From Burkholderiales bacterium PBB3 (GTDB taxonomy: Bacteria > Pseudomonadota > Gammaproteobacteria > Burkholderiales > Burkholderiaceae_C), in the NCBI GenBank assembly GCA_002256115.1, contig NKIK01000016.1:25920-89919 (forward strand): DNA of 64,000 nucleotides. The letters are read 5' to 3'. The translations under genes and the position numbers were made by a program. Every line of letters starts with the position of its first letter. Within the stretch, counting starts at the first letter, position 1. The notes under the pieces are model-generated. The model had not been told where the DNA came from, did not search any database, and worked only from the letters and a program-made list of their open reading frames with translations. Shown here piece by piece: positions 18,806 through 27,336 of this stretch.

Positions 18806-19884
18806 GCCACTTTGCGCAGAAGAGGGCGCACGGCTTTTGCAGTATTTGCAGCCCTTGCTTTGGCGGTCGCGCAACCGAACAGGTCTTTAGGGTCTTGTAG
18901 CGCAGGCACCAGATCGACCGTGCTGCCAATCGACAGCTCTTGCGACAAGGCATGCACATAGCGCAGGGCCGACAAGTCTTCCAGCGCGAATCCCACGGAA
19001 TCAAACAAGGTGACTTGCTCGGCATCATCACGCCCGACCAGACTACCGGCCAACACCTTCCACAGCGCGTGGGTGGGGTGGTCTGCAGGCATTTGCTGCA
19101 GCTCGCCCTCCACGCGAGTTTGGGGTTCGTACTCCAGGAACAACTTGGCGCGGTTCAGGATGTCAGCTTGTAGTTCGGTCTTGCCGGGGCAATCTCCGCC
19201 GACGGCATTCAGGTGCATGCCGGGTTCGATCATGTCGGCCGTCAGGATGGTGGCATTGGTTTTGTCAGCGGTAACCGTAGTCACGATATCGGCACCGCGC
19301 ACGGCTTCCGCTGTAGATGCACAACGCACGATGCGAACCACGCCCGAATCGGTGAACTCGCGCATATTGGCGACAAACTTGTCGGTGGCTAGCGCGTCCA
19401 CATCAAACACGCGCAGTTCTTTAATACCGAGCTGTGTCATGAAAGCAATCGCCTGGAATTCGCTTTGTGAACCGTTGCCGATCAAGGCCATGACGGTGCT
19501 GTTGGGTCGGGCCAATGCTTTGGCGGCCACGGCGGAAGTAGCGGCGGTGCGCAGCGCGGTGGTGATGGTCAGCTCGCTGAGCAATGTGGGGTAGCCCGTA
19601 GCTACATCGGCCAGCAGGCCAAAAGCCATCACCGTGGTCAGGCCCTGCAAGGGGTTCTTGGGGTGGCCATTGACGTACTTGAAGGCGTACAGGGAATCGT
19701 CCGACACGGGCATCAATTCGATCACGCCGTTGGCGGAATGGTTGGCCGTGCGGGGGGACTTGTCGAAATCTTCCCAGCGCAAAAAGTCTTCGCGGATGCA
19801 ATCGGCCATCTCGGCCATCATGCGGGCCGCGCCGTGTTGCATCACCAGTTGCTGCATGTCTGCAACGTCGATATAGCGGGTCAT
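18802..19884 (-). CDS. ocd: Ornithine cyclodeaminase
   Basis: The 360-residue NAD-dependent enzyme deaminates and cyclises ornithine to proline and ammonia. It has the mu-crystallin/OCD fold, a dinucleotide-binding loop (MALIGNGSQSEFQAIAF) and the substrate-region HPKNPLQGL; NAVGGDCPGKTEL is typical of genuine cyclodeaminases. It is coupled to arginase by an ATGA overlap. Together with the transporter genes just upstream it forms an arginine-to-proline catabolic unit. Confidence 0.94.
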   Translation of the reverse strand: MTRYIDVADMQQLVMQHGAARMMAEMADCIREDFLRWEDFDKSPRTANHSANGVIELMPVSDDSLYAFKYVNGHPKNPLQGLTTVMAFGLLADVATGYPTLLSELTITTALRTAATSAVAAKALARPNSTVMALIGNGSQSEFQAIAFMTQLGIKELRVFDVDALATDKFVANMREFTDSGVVRIVRCASTAEAVRGADIVTTVTADKTNATILTADMIEPGMHLNAVGGDCPGKTELQADILNRAKLFLEYEPQTRVEGELQQMPADHPTHALWKVLAGSLVGRDDAEQVTLFDSVGFALEDLSALRYVHALSQELSIGSTVDLVPALQDPKDLFGCATAKARAANTAKAVRPLLRKVA

Positions 19885-20066
19885 GGGTGTCTCCTCTTTT
19901 TAAGATATCTGGGGCGCGGCTGCCACTGCGCGGGCCGCTAGGCAACGGAATTCGCAGAGGCGTTTTCCTGTGTGCTGATAGCTTTAATTTTAGATTTTTA
20001 GCTCTGACGGCAAGCGACGTTATCGCTGCAGCTTTCAGCGCTTACCGCCTGTTTTCATCTGCAATA

Positions 20067-20081
20067 CTTCCGAAACGGAAG
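20067..20081. promoter_or_regulatory. Dyad CTTCCG-AAA-CGGAAG between aotP and ocd
   Basis: A perfect 6+3+6 inverted repeat sits 22 bases beyond the aotP stop and about 180 bases before ocd. It may be a weak terminator or an operator for ocd-rocF. No T-run follows on the minus strand, so neither role is certain. Confidence 0.35.
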
Positions 20082-20102
20082 TGCCACAAAAAGCGGCAAT
20101 CG

Positions 20103-20876
20103 CTATTTCAAGCTGTTCGACAGGAAGGCCTGTAGGCGTTCGCTGCTAGGGCGCACCAGCACTTCGCGCGGATCGCCCTGCTCTTCAATCTGGCCCTTGT
20201 GCAGGAACACCAGTTTGTTGCTGACTTCGCGGGCGAAGCCCATTTCGTGGGTGACCACGATCATCGTGCGCCCCTCTTCGGCCACCGAGCGCATCACGCG
20301 CAAAACCTCGCCCACCAGCTCAGGGTCCAGGGCCGACGTGGGCTCGTCAAACAGCATGACTTTGGGTTCCATCGCTAGCGCACGCGCGATGGCGACCCGC
20401 TGCTGCTCCCCGCCGGACAGATGCGCGGGGAAAGCATCCTTGCGGTGGTACACGCCCACTTTTTGCAGATAGTTGCTTGCGCGCTCAGCGGCCTCTGCTT
20501 TGCTGATACCCAGCGCATGGATGGGGGCTTCCATCACATTTTCCAACGCCGTCATATGCGCCCACAAATTGAAATGCTGAAACACCATAGACACTTGGGC
20601 GCGCAAGCGCTGCAGTTGCGCGCCGCTGGCGGCTTTCAGTGCACCGTTTTTATCGGGCACCAGGCTCAGCTCGTCGCCATCCACGATGATGCGGCCGGCG
20701 TTGGGCTGCTCCAGCAAATTGAGGCAGCGCAAAAATGTGCTCTTGCCCGAGCCGCTGGAGCCGATCATCGAAATGACATCGCCTTTTTCGGCGGTCACGC
20801 TTACGCCCTTTAAAACTTCATTGGTGCCAAAGCGCTTGCAGATATCCAAGCCCTGCAGGATGGTGGATTTAGTCAT
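20103..20876 (-). CDS. aotP: Amino-acid ABC transporter ATP-binding protein (AotP/HisP-like)
   Basis: The 257-residue ATPase energises polar amino-acid uptake. It shows Walker [13 protein letters not shown], signature [16 protein letters not shown], Walker [15 protein letters not shown] and the switch [11 protein letters not shown]. The ATG at 20876 overlaps the stop of the preceding hydrolase gene (ATGA). The frame continues far upstream, but that part is antisense-like sequence out of register with the family. Synteny with Pseudomonas aotJQMOP suggests arginine/ornithine as substrate. Confidence 0.93.
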   Translation of the reverse strand: MTKSTILQGLDICKRFGTNEVLKGVSVTAEKGDVISMIGSSGSGKSTFLRCLNLLEQPNAGRIIVDGDELSLVPDKNGALKAASGAQLQRLRAQVSMVFQHFNLWAHMTALENVMEAPIHALGISKAEAAERASNYLQKVGVYHRKDAFPAHLSGGEQQRVAIARALAMEPKVMLFDEPTSALDPELVGEVLRVMRSVAEEGRTMIVVTHEMGFAREVSNKLVFLHKGQIEEQGDPREVLVRPSSERLQAFLSNSLK

Positions 20877-21988
20877 GGACTGAGCAGCTTTCCGGTACGG
20901 GCTAATGAAGTGCCGGCAATCTTGGCCAGGCGCTTGCCCGGCGCAGCCCAGCGTGAGCCGCAGCGGGCATATATCAAACCATCGGACTTGCAGCGCACGG
21001 TGGTCACCTCGCCGGTCAGCGCGTCCACCACATCGGCAATTGCGTCGCCTGCGGCCACGCGCTCTCCAGGCCCACGGTGAAACACCACCACCCCCGCATG
21101 GGGCGCGGCAATCGGTTCCGATCCAGACAGCGGCGTGGGCACACACAGCGGCGCATGCTCGGTGTTCACCACCAGCGAGAGCACTTTGTTTTGCGCCAGA
21201 AACGTGCACAGGCCAATGGCGTCTTGCAAGGCAAAGTCGTGGCTGGTATCCGCCTCGCCCCGCAGCTCTACCGTGGCACCAAAGCAGGCCAGTGCAATGG
21301 GGAACTGCGGCAGCATCTGCTGCAACTGCAACCAAGGCCGGGTGCAGGCTTCATCAAAGGGGGAGTCACCGGATTCGGTAGCCAGCAGCACGGCGCGTGC
21401 GCCAATGGCTGCGCCCAGTTGCTCGGCCATCACCGTTTGGGGCGTCAACGCATACAGGTGCATCACAGCGTCGGTATCGCAATGCAAATCCAGCACGATG
21501 TCTGCATCAATGGCCAAGGCTAGCAGCTTGTTTTTCAGGTCTTGCGTAGGCGTATTGGCAGGCAAGGCGGCCACTGCAGCGCGCAAGGCCTCACGGATCA
21601 GACTCGTGTTGTCGTTCTGGTTCGAACCCAGGCGCTCGCGCACCGCATCGCGCACGGGGGCTGCCAGCTCGGCATAGCCGCGATTGAAATTACCGCCATC
21701 GCGCAGATCAAAACGACCCTGGTGTTGGCCCAACACGGTTTGCCCCAGCCCGATGGGGTTGGCGTAGGGGACCAAAATGATTTCGCCACGGATACGACCA
21801 TCGGCCTCCAGCTTGGCAAACTGCCGGGCCAATTGCTGGGTTACCAAAATGGCGGGGACTTCATCGGCATGCAGTGCGCCCTGGATATACACCTTGGGGC
21901 TTGCGCCGGGTGTGCCATAGCGGTGCACCTGAAACGATTGGCGGGTGCCGGGCGAGCCGGTCATGAGATCGATAGTTTGGGTTTGCAT
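20873..21988 (-). CDS. aotO: AotO-like succinylglutamate desuccinylase/aspartoacylase family hydrolase
   Basis: The 371-residue protein belongs to the zinc-dependent M14-like AstE/aspartoacylase superfamily. Zinc-binding candidates are [11 protein letters not shown] (His/Glu pair) and [11 protein letters not shown] (third His). A C-terminal biotin-lipoyl-like beta domain ([20 protein letters not shown]) follows. In Pseudomonas the aotO gene occupies the same place between permease and ATPase genes and is not needed for transport. Here the setting next to a cyanophycinase suggests the isodipeptide beta-Asp-Arg as a substrate; this is inference. The start at MQTQTIDL has a GAAGG site upstream. 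Confidence 0.85.
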   Translation of the reverse strand: MQTQTIDLMTGSPGTRQSFQVHRYGTPGASPKVYIQGALHADEVPAILVTQQLARQFAKLEADGRIRGEIILVPYANPIGLGQTVLGQHQGRFDLRDGGNFNRGYAELAAPVRDAVRERLGSNQNDNTSLIREALRAAVAALPANTPTQDLKNKLLALAIDADIVLDLHCDTDAVMHLYALTPQTVMAEQLGAAIGARAVLLATESGDSPFDEACTRPWLQLQQMLPQFPIALACFGATVELRGEADTSHDFALQDAIGLCTFLAQNKVLSLVVNTEHAPLCVPTPLSGSEPIAAPHAGVVVFHRGPGERVAAGDAIADVVDALTGEVTTVRCKSDGLIYARCGSRWAAPGKRLAKIAGTSLARTGKLLSP

Positions 21989-21998
21989 AGGGGAGCCT

Positions 21999-22718
21999 TC
22001 AGGGATTGGCACGGGCGGCTTGCGGTCGCTGAACCTGGGGTTGCAGGTGGCGCATAAAGCGCCGCTCTAGCAGCTTGAACACGCCCACCAGGGTGAAGGT
22101 CAAAACGAAGTAAATGATGGCGGCCACGCCAAAGGATTCGGTGACCAGCAGGCTGTTGGCATACACATCGCGCGCCACGCGGGTGATGTCGACCAGCGTG
22201 ACGGTGCTGGCAATGGCGGTGGCGTGCATCAGGCCCACCACCTCATTGCTGTACTGCGGCAGCGCCCGGCGCAGCGCACTGGGCAGCAGTACCCGGGTGT
22301 AGAGCTTGAAGCCGCCCAGGCCATAGCTGCGCGCGGCTTCGATCTCACCAACATGCGTAGCCTTCAAAGCTCCGGCAAAAATCTCGGTGGTATAGGCGGT
22401 GGAGTTCAGTGTGAACGCCAGCCAGGCGCAAAACCAGGGGTTGCGCAGCAGCACCCAGGCAGGGCTCTCACGCACGGCTTCGAACTGGGCCAGGCCGTGG
22501 TACAGAATAAAGAGCTGCACAAGTAAGGGTGTGCCGCGCATGACATAGGTAAACAGCCACACTGGACGCGTCAGCCACTGGGTGGGCGACACGCGCGCCA
22601 CCGCCAGCGGCACGGCCAGCGCCAAAGAACTGAGCAGGCTGATGCCCAACAGAATAAAAGTGGTGCGGATGCCCTGCGCGTACTGCGGCAGGCTCTCCAG
22701 GATGACTTGCCAATCCAC
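21999..22718 (-). CDS. aotM: Amino-acid ABC transporter permease (AotM/HisM-like)
   Basis: The 239-residue inner-membrane permease has five hydrophobic segments and the polar amino-acid EAA loop (EIEAARSYGLGGFKLYTRVLLP). I start at GTG (22718), read as (V/M)DWQVILESLP, one base after the upstream permease stop; an ATG at 22742 would overlap that gene by 23 bases. It should pair with the preceding permease as a heterodimeric channel. Confidence 0.9.
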   Translation of the reverse strand: MDWQVILESLPQYAQGIRTTFILLGISLLSSLALAVPLAVARVSPTQWLTRPVWLFTYVMRGTPLLVQLFILYHGLAQFEAVRESPAWVLLRNPWFCAWLAFTLNSTAYTTEIFAGALKATHVGEIEAARSYGLGGFKLYTRVLLPSALRRALPQYSNEVVGLMHATAIASTVTLVDITRVARDVYANSLLVTESFGVAAIIYFVLTFTLVGVFKLLERRFMRHLQPQVQRPQAARANP

Positions 22719-22719
22719 G

Positions 22720-23406
22720 TTAGAACTGCACTTTCTTGACACCCAGGCTGTAGCGCACTTCCAGGCGCGACAGCAGGAAGATGGAGACGCTGGTGAGCGT
22801 GAGGTAGATCAGCGCCACCGCCACATAGAACGTGAACGGTGAGCGGGTGCTGGCTGCGGCCAGACCGGCGCGGTGGACCATGTCGTCCAAGCCAATGATG
22901 GACACCAGGGCCGAGGCCTTGATCATGATCAGCCAGTTGTTGGCAAAACCCGGAATGGCGTGGCGCACCATTTGTGGCAGCACGATACGGCGCAGCACCA
23001 ACAGGCGCGGCATTGCAAAGGCCAGCCCCGCTTCGGCTTGGCCGCGCGGCACGGCCAGAATGGCACCCCGGAAAGTCTCGGTCAGGTAAGCACCAAAGAT
23101 AAAGCCGATGGTGAGCACACCCGCCCAAAACGGCGGCACATCGATGTAGTCCCAACCCTGCGATTCGGCCAACGCATTGATACCGATCTGCCCGCCATAG
23201 AAGATCAGCAGCATCAGCACCAGCTCGGGCATGCCGCGGATCAGCGTGGTGTAGATGTCTGCACTCCAACGCGCGGTGCGTGAGTTGGAGAGTTTGGCCA
23301 CAGCACCGATCAGGCCAAACACACAGGCGATGGCAAGGGACAGGGCGGAGACGCGCAGCGTCAAGCCCAGGCCTTCAAGAATGGCGGGAAGATAACCGTG
23401 GAGCAC
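22720..23406 (-). CDS. aotQ: Amino-acid ABC transporter permease (AotQ/HisQ-like)
   Basis: The 228-residue permease starts MLHGYLPAILEGLGLTLRVS and carries the family features RGMPELVLMLLIFYGG and the EAA loop (VPRGQAEAGLAFAMPRLLVL). It is the first gene after the TonB-dependent receptor, about 105 bases downstream of it. That gap contains a family A repeat, which may affect read-through between receptor and transporter. Confidence 0.9.
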   Translation of the reverse strand: MLHGYLPAILEGLGLTLRVSALSLAIACVFGLIGAVAKLSNSRTARWSADIYTTLIRGMPELVLMLLIFYGGQIGINALAESQGWDYIDVPPFWAGVLTIGFIFGAYLTETFRGAILAVPRGQAEAGLAFAMPRLLVLRRIVLPQMVRHAIPGFANNWLIMIKASALVSIIGLDDMVHRAGLAAASTRSPFTFYVAVALIYLTLTSVSIFLLSRLEVRYSLGVKKVQF

Positions 23407-23418
23407 GAAAAAACCCAG

Positions 23419-23484
23419 TTGCTATTGAAATAGGAGCTGCTCCCGCACTATCCATGCGCTCTAGCAGCCGATTTGGCACTGAAA
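23419..23484 (+). repeat. Family A interspersed repeat, copy 2
   Basis: The plus strand reads TTGCTATTGAAATAGGAGC, the core CTCCCGCACTATCCATG and CAGCCGATTTGGCACTG. It fills most of the gap between the TonB-dependent receptor gene and the first permease gene of the same strand. Confidence 0.85.
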
Positions 23485-23511
23485 AGTGCGGCCTAGGCCG
23501 CACTTTGGGAC

Positions 23512-26319
23512 TTACTTGAACGTGTAGTTCGCGCTCGCGTAGAAGCTGCGACCACGGGGATCACCATAGGTAGGGTCCCAAGTCGCTTGAAAGTAGCGCG
23601 ACTGGTTTGTGAACGGTGGCGGTGTATCCAACACATTGAGCACACCGGCCCGGATTCGCAGGTCCTTAGAGATGCGGTAGCTACCCGCAATGTCCCACAG
23701 CGAATACGCTTCTACGTCGCGGTTGCTCCAAGCCGGTGCAGCAAGGCCCTCTACGTTTTGATCACGATAGCCAGAGAAGTAGGTGTTGCTCAATGTGAAA
23801 CCCCATGGACCGAGATCCCAGTCCAGATTGGCCTTGTGGCGCCAGCGTTGTACCGCCTTGTCATCGCGGAACTTGCCCAGGCCATCCACCAACGGTGAGC
23901 GGGGATCGGTGCTGTACTGGTATTCCGTTATCCAGGTACCGGCGATGTTGGCGCTAAAGCGGCCCATATCGCTGCTATCACCGCGCCATGTCAGCGAGAG
24001 ATCCACACCCGATGTATTGAGCTTTCCGCGGTTTTCTTTCTTGACAACGATGTAGTCCACAAAACCACCCGAGCGCACCACGATTTTCGGATCGTTGTAA
24101 TACACCGGGTTGCTGAAGATGGTTTCCTCGCCGATGTCGGAAATGATGTCTGACTTACGAATCGTCCAGTAGTCCACACTACCGCTCCAATTGCGCGAGG
24201 GTTCAAACACGATGCCGAGGCTAGCCTGGTTGGATGTTTCAGGCTTCAGATCGGGGTTGGAGTAGCGATCGACGGGGAGCTGCGTGGTTTCACCGGAAAC
24301 AGGGTCGCGCACAAAGCTGGCGGTCACCCCTGCCCGCACGGGGAGAAACATTTCAGAGATCGACGGAGCGCGGAATCCCGTGCCATAGGAGGCACGTGCC
24401 AGGATGGTTTTGTCGGGCCGGAAACTCAGACCAATTTTTGGATTGGTGGTGCTGAGTTTGTCCGAAGTGGTGTTGGTGGCTGCGTTGTAGACACCTTCGT
24501 AGTTGTCCTGGCGAACGGCAAACTGGCCCTCCCACTGCTTGGTAAAGGGCGCACTCAGTTCTGCGAAAGCACCCACAACGTTGCGGGAGTTGGACGTGTC
24601 TGCCAACAACGCGCCAGAGCTGGAGCGATCACCCACCACATCGTTGCCCTTGAGCACGTCGGATGCGCGGAACTCGGTCCTTTCACGGCGAACTTCTGCG
24701 CCAATGGCCAGCGTGAGATCACCGCCATCTAAACTCATCAGGGGGCGTGTCAGCTTGCCATCCACACTGGTCGAGGTTCCCTCTGAGAACCGCGCAGCGC
24801 CATCGAGGCGGATGGAATCCATGAAAGCCTTACCGGCCGTACCCGTGGCTGGCTGAAAGGGGTTGTAAGCGCCGCTCAAAATGCCGGCGCGCATGGCGTT
24901 GTTGGATACCCAGCCCGAGAGGTTGGTGTCAGTGGCCTTGTTCACGCTGTGATTCAGGGCGGTGTTGTAGTCCCAGTCCGCAATACGGCCTTCGGCCCCC
25001 ACCACCAGTCGGCTTGCGTCACTGTCCACACGGCTGGTGCGCCCACCAGCGTCTGTTAGGCGGAAACGGAAGGCCACTGGCGTCGTGATACCGGTCACCG
25101 CTTGTAAGGCTGCAGGCAATCGAATACCGGCTGCCGTGGTGATGTTCCCAGATGTGGCCGGTGCGGCCGTGTACTCAGTCTGGCTCTTGTTCAGCAGCAC
25201 TTCAGCAAAGACCTGGTGATCAGGGTTCAACTGGAATGTCGCGCGGCTGAGGATATTGGCTTTTTGTGCCGCAGGATAAATTTCTGTGTCACCCATGTAG
25301 TTGTAGGCACACCCTTCCCGGCCACCCAGCGACGTGGGATCCACCACGTTGGGGCTCGCACCCCCTGTGCAGGACGACTTGGCGAAGTTGACACGGCGGG
25401 CCGAACTACCAGGCACGCTGGGCTGCCAGGTACCGTTAGGCCCCGTGCCTTTGAGCGCGGTGCCTGGGTTGGCCGCAACAAAGTTGTTCAGCGCGGTCAG
25501 TTGTGCTGCGGTCAGGTCGACGTTGGCAGGGAATGGGTTGCTGGACAACAGGGGTGCCAAGCGACCCGGCAAGTCGTACTCGCGGATGAACCCGCGTTGA
25601 CCTGCATTCAATGCGCCGAGCTTTTGCACATCGACAGCGGCAAAGACATTGAAACCATCTTTGCTCAGGTCACCATGACCGATAGATGCATTGAAAGTCT
25701 TCTTGTCTGCACCGCCCTGTTGGGTTCCCAGGGCGTACGCCCGGAGTTCACCGCCTTGGTAGTCTTTGCGGGTAATGAAGTTAATCACACCACCCATGGC
25801 ATCGGTACCGTAAATGGCCGAGGCTCCGTCTTTGAGCACCTCCACGCTTTGGATAGCGCCTGAGGGAATGTTGTTGAGGTCAACACCCGAGTTGTCGCCC
25901 GGCGTTGCAAAGTTGGCGAGACGCCGGCCATTGAGCAATACCAGGGTGCTGGACACACCCAGCCCGCGCAGATTCGCTCCGTTGAAGCCGCGCTGAGATC
26001 CCGTTTGGTCCGAGATGCTGGCGCCATCCGTCAACCCGCCCACGTTGGATGAAATCTTCTGCAGCAATTCCGCAGCCGTGGTGACACCCGACTTTTCAAT
26101 GCTTTCCCGAGTGATGATTTCCACCGGCAGGGCTGATTCACCCTCAATGCGCTTGATGGAAGAGCCAGTGACTTCAATGCGGTCGAGCTTGGCCGGCTCG
26201 GTGCTTTGGGCCATGGCCGCTTGGCTTGCGAGCATGGCAAGTGCGACCGCTGCAGCGTGTGCGCAAGGGTGCAACGCAAACGTGGCGTTAGCACGGAGGG
26301 TTCGTTTCTGACGGGTCAT
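23512..26319 (-). CDS. TonB-dependent outer-membrane receptor
   Basis: The 935-residue protein has a signal peptide ending ASQAAMAQS, a plug domain starting IEVTGSSIKRIEGESALPVE, then KISSNVGGL and VEVLKDGASAIYGTDAMGGV. A large barrel ends in YFQATWDPTYGDPRGRSFY and a terminal aromatic ANYTFK. The VTGSxIKR start marks the group often tied to peptide, glycan or polymer uptake rather than siderophores. Its position between the binding-protein and permease genes of an arginine-type ABC system suggests it brings in cyanophycin fragments or arginine compounds (inference). The ATG at 26319 is chosen by signal-peptide position. Confidence 0.92.
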   Translation of the reverse strand: MTRQKRTLRANATFALHPCAHAAAVALAMLASQAAMAQSTEPAKLDRIEVTGSSIKRIEGESALPVEIITRESIEKSGVTTAAELLQKISSNVGGLTDGASISDQTGSQRGFNGANLRGLGVSSTLVLLNGRRLANFATPGDNSGVDLNNIPSGAIQSVEVLKDGASAIYGTDAMGGVINFITRKDYQGGELRAYALGTQQGGADKKTFNASIGHGDLSKDGFNVFAAVDVQKLGALNAGQRGFIREYDLPGRLAPLLSSNPFPANVDLTAAQLTALNNFVAANPGTALKGTGPNGTWQPSVPGSSARRVNFAKSSCTGGASPNVVDPTSLGGREGCAYNYMGDTEIYPAAQKANILSRATFQLNPDHQVFAEVLLNKSQTEYTAAPATSGNITTAAGIRLPAALQAVTGITTPVAFRFRLTDAGGRTSRVDSDASRLVVGAEGRIADWDYNTALNHSVNKATDTNLSGWVSNNAMRAGILSGAYNPFQPATGTAGKAFMDSIRLDGAARFSEGTSTSVDGKLTRPLMSLDGGDLTLAIGAEVRRERTEFRASDVLKGNDVVGDRSSSGALLADTSNSRNVVGAFAELSAPFTKQWEGQFAVRQDNYEGVYNAATNTTSDKLSTTNPKIGLSFRPDKTILARASYGTGFRAPSISEMFLPVRAGVTASFVRDPVSGETTQLPVDRYSNPDLKPETSNQASLGIVFEPSRNWSGSVDYWTIRKSDIISDIGEETIFSNPVYYNDPKIVVRSGGFVDYIVVKKENRGKLNTSGVDLSLTWRGDSSDMGRFSANIAGTWITEYQYSTDPRSPLVDGLGKFRDDKAVQRWRHKANLDWDLGPWGFTLSNTYFSGYRDQNVEGLAAPAWSNRDVEAYSLWDIAGSYRISKDLRIRAGVLNVLDTPPPFTNQSRYFQATWDPTYGDPRGRSFYASANYTFK

Positions 26320-26381
26320 GGGATGCCTTTGGTGGGTTTGCGTGGAAGGGTGGTTGAAAGGACGGATCGGAAAATTTGTAC

Positions 26382-27161
26382 TCATTCGCCGCGGATATTC
26401 ACGTCGAAATATTTGTCATTGATGCTTTTGTAGACACCGTTGGCGGTGATCGCCTTCAGGGCCGCATTGACCTTGGTACGCAGGCTTTCTTCGCCCTTGC
26501 GCATCGCAATGCCGGTGCCACCGGCCTGGTTGCCACTGGGGTTGATGGGCGGGCCTACTTTGCTGAACGATTTGCCTTCTGGGGACTGCAAGAACGCGGT
26601 GGTGGCCGCCAGTGATGAACCAAAGCCAATGTCACCGCGTCCGGCCGCCAGCTCCAGGGTCACATCGGCCTCTTTGGCTACCAGCAGCACGTCGCTGTCT
26701 TTGTAGTGGGCGGCGATGTACTTCGCACGCGGCGTGTTACGCGTAACGATGATGACTTTGCCCTTGAGACTTGCCTGGCTGATGTCTTTGAACTTGCCAG
26801 TCTTGGCGACAAACGCCGATGGAATGTCATAGTAAGAGTCGCTGAAGTCGGCGACCTTGCGGCGTTCGTCCGAGATCGTCATGGACGCCACAATCATGTC
26901 AAACTTGCGCGCTTGCAGGGCGGGCATCATGCCGTCCCACTCTTGGGTGACCAGGCTGCACTGGGCTTTCATCTCAGCGCACAGGGCGTTGGCAATGTCG
27001 ATGTCAAAGCCGCTCACCTTGCCATCGGTTCCCATTTTTGAGAAAGGTGGATAGTTAGCCTCCACACCGATTCGGATCTTGGCCCAGGTAGGCGCTTGCG
27101 CCTGCGCAGAAGCCACCAGACCCAGCCAGACCAAAGAGACAACACCCAAAAGACGAAACAT
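26382..27161 (-). CDS. aotJ: Lysine/arginine/ornithine periplasmic binding protein (AotJ-like)
   Basis: The 259-residue solute-binding protein has a signal peptide (LVWLGLVASAQAQA) and the family-3 binding fold: IGVEANYPPFSKM, GFDIDIANALCAEM and the Cys-containing CSLVTQEWDGMMPAL typical of LAO/His-binding proteins. SMTISDERRKVADFSD is the classical signature. It would deliver arginine, ornithine or a related cationic compound to the permeases encoded downstream. It is the first gene of the minus-strand operon and is divergent from the cyanophycinase. Confidence 0.92.
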   Translation of the reverse strand: MFRLLGVVSLVWLGLVASAQAQAPTWAKIRIGVEANYPPFSKMGTDGKVSGFDIDIANALCAEMKAQCSLVTQEWDGMMPALQARKFDMIVASMTISDERRKVADFSDSYYDIPSAFVAKTGKFKDISQASLKGKVIIVTRNTPRAKYIAAHYKDSDVLLVAKEADVTLELAAGRGDIGFGSSLAATTAFLQSPEGKSFSKVGPPINPSGNQAGGTGIAMRKGEESLRTKVNAALKAITANGVYKSINDKYFDVNIRGE

Positions 27162-27210
27162 GCAGGATTCCTATCGAAATAATCCGAGGGTTCAACCCCT
27201 CTGAATCGAT

Positions 27211-27239
27211 AATGTACTGATATTTACATTTTCATGCAA
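27211..27239 (-). promoter_or_regulatory. Predicted sigma-70 promoter for aotJ operon
   Basis: On the minus strand TTGCAT (27239-27234) and TACATT (27216-27211) are separated by exactly 17 bases, about 50 bases before the aotJ ATG. The -35 hexamer lies at the centre of a 23-bp palindrome, so a repressor bound there would block the promoter. Confidence 0.5.
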
Positions 27240-27249
27240 CATGAAAATG
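27227..27249. promoter_or_regulatory. Candidate operator palindrome in aotJ/cyanophycinase divergent region
   Basis: A perfect inverted repeat has arms CATTTTCATG and CATGAAAATG separated by CAA. Further half-sites (TGAAAATG near 27288, ATTTTCAT near 27323) lie nearer the cyanophycinase start. RpiR-type regulators bind inverted repeats of related TGAAA/TTTCA type, and one is encoded at 29298-30293, so it is the prime candidate. Confidence 0.55.
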
Positions 27250-27336
27250 ATAGTACAAACCCTGAGCCGTTTGCCGGGCAACAACGTGAAAATGCCTGAG
27301 AATCAGCGCCAGCATGCTTTGTAAATTTTCATACCT

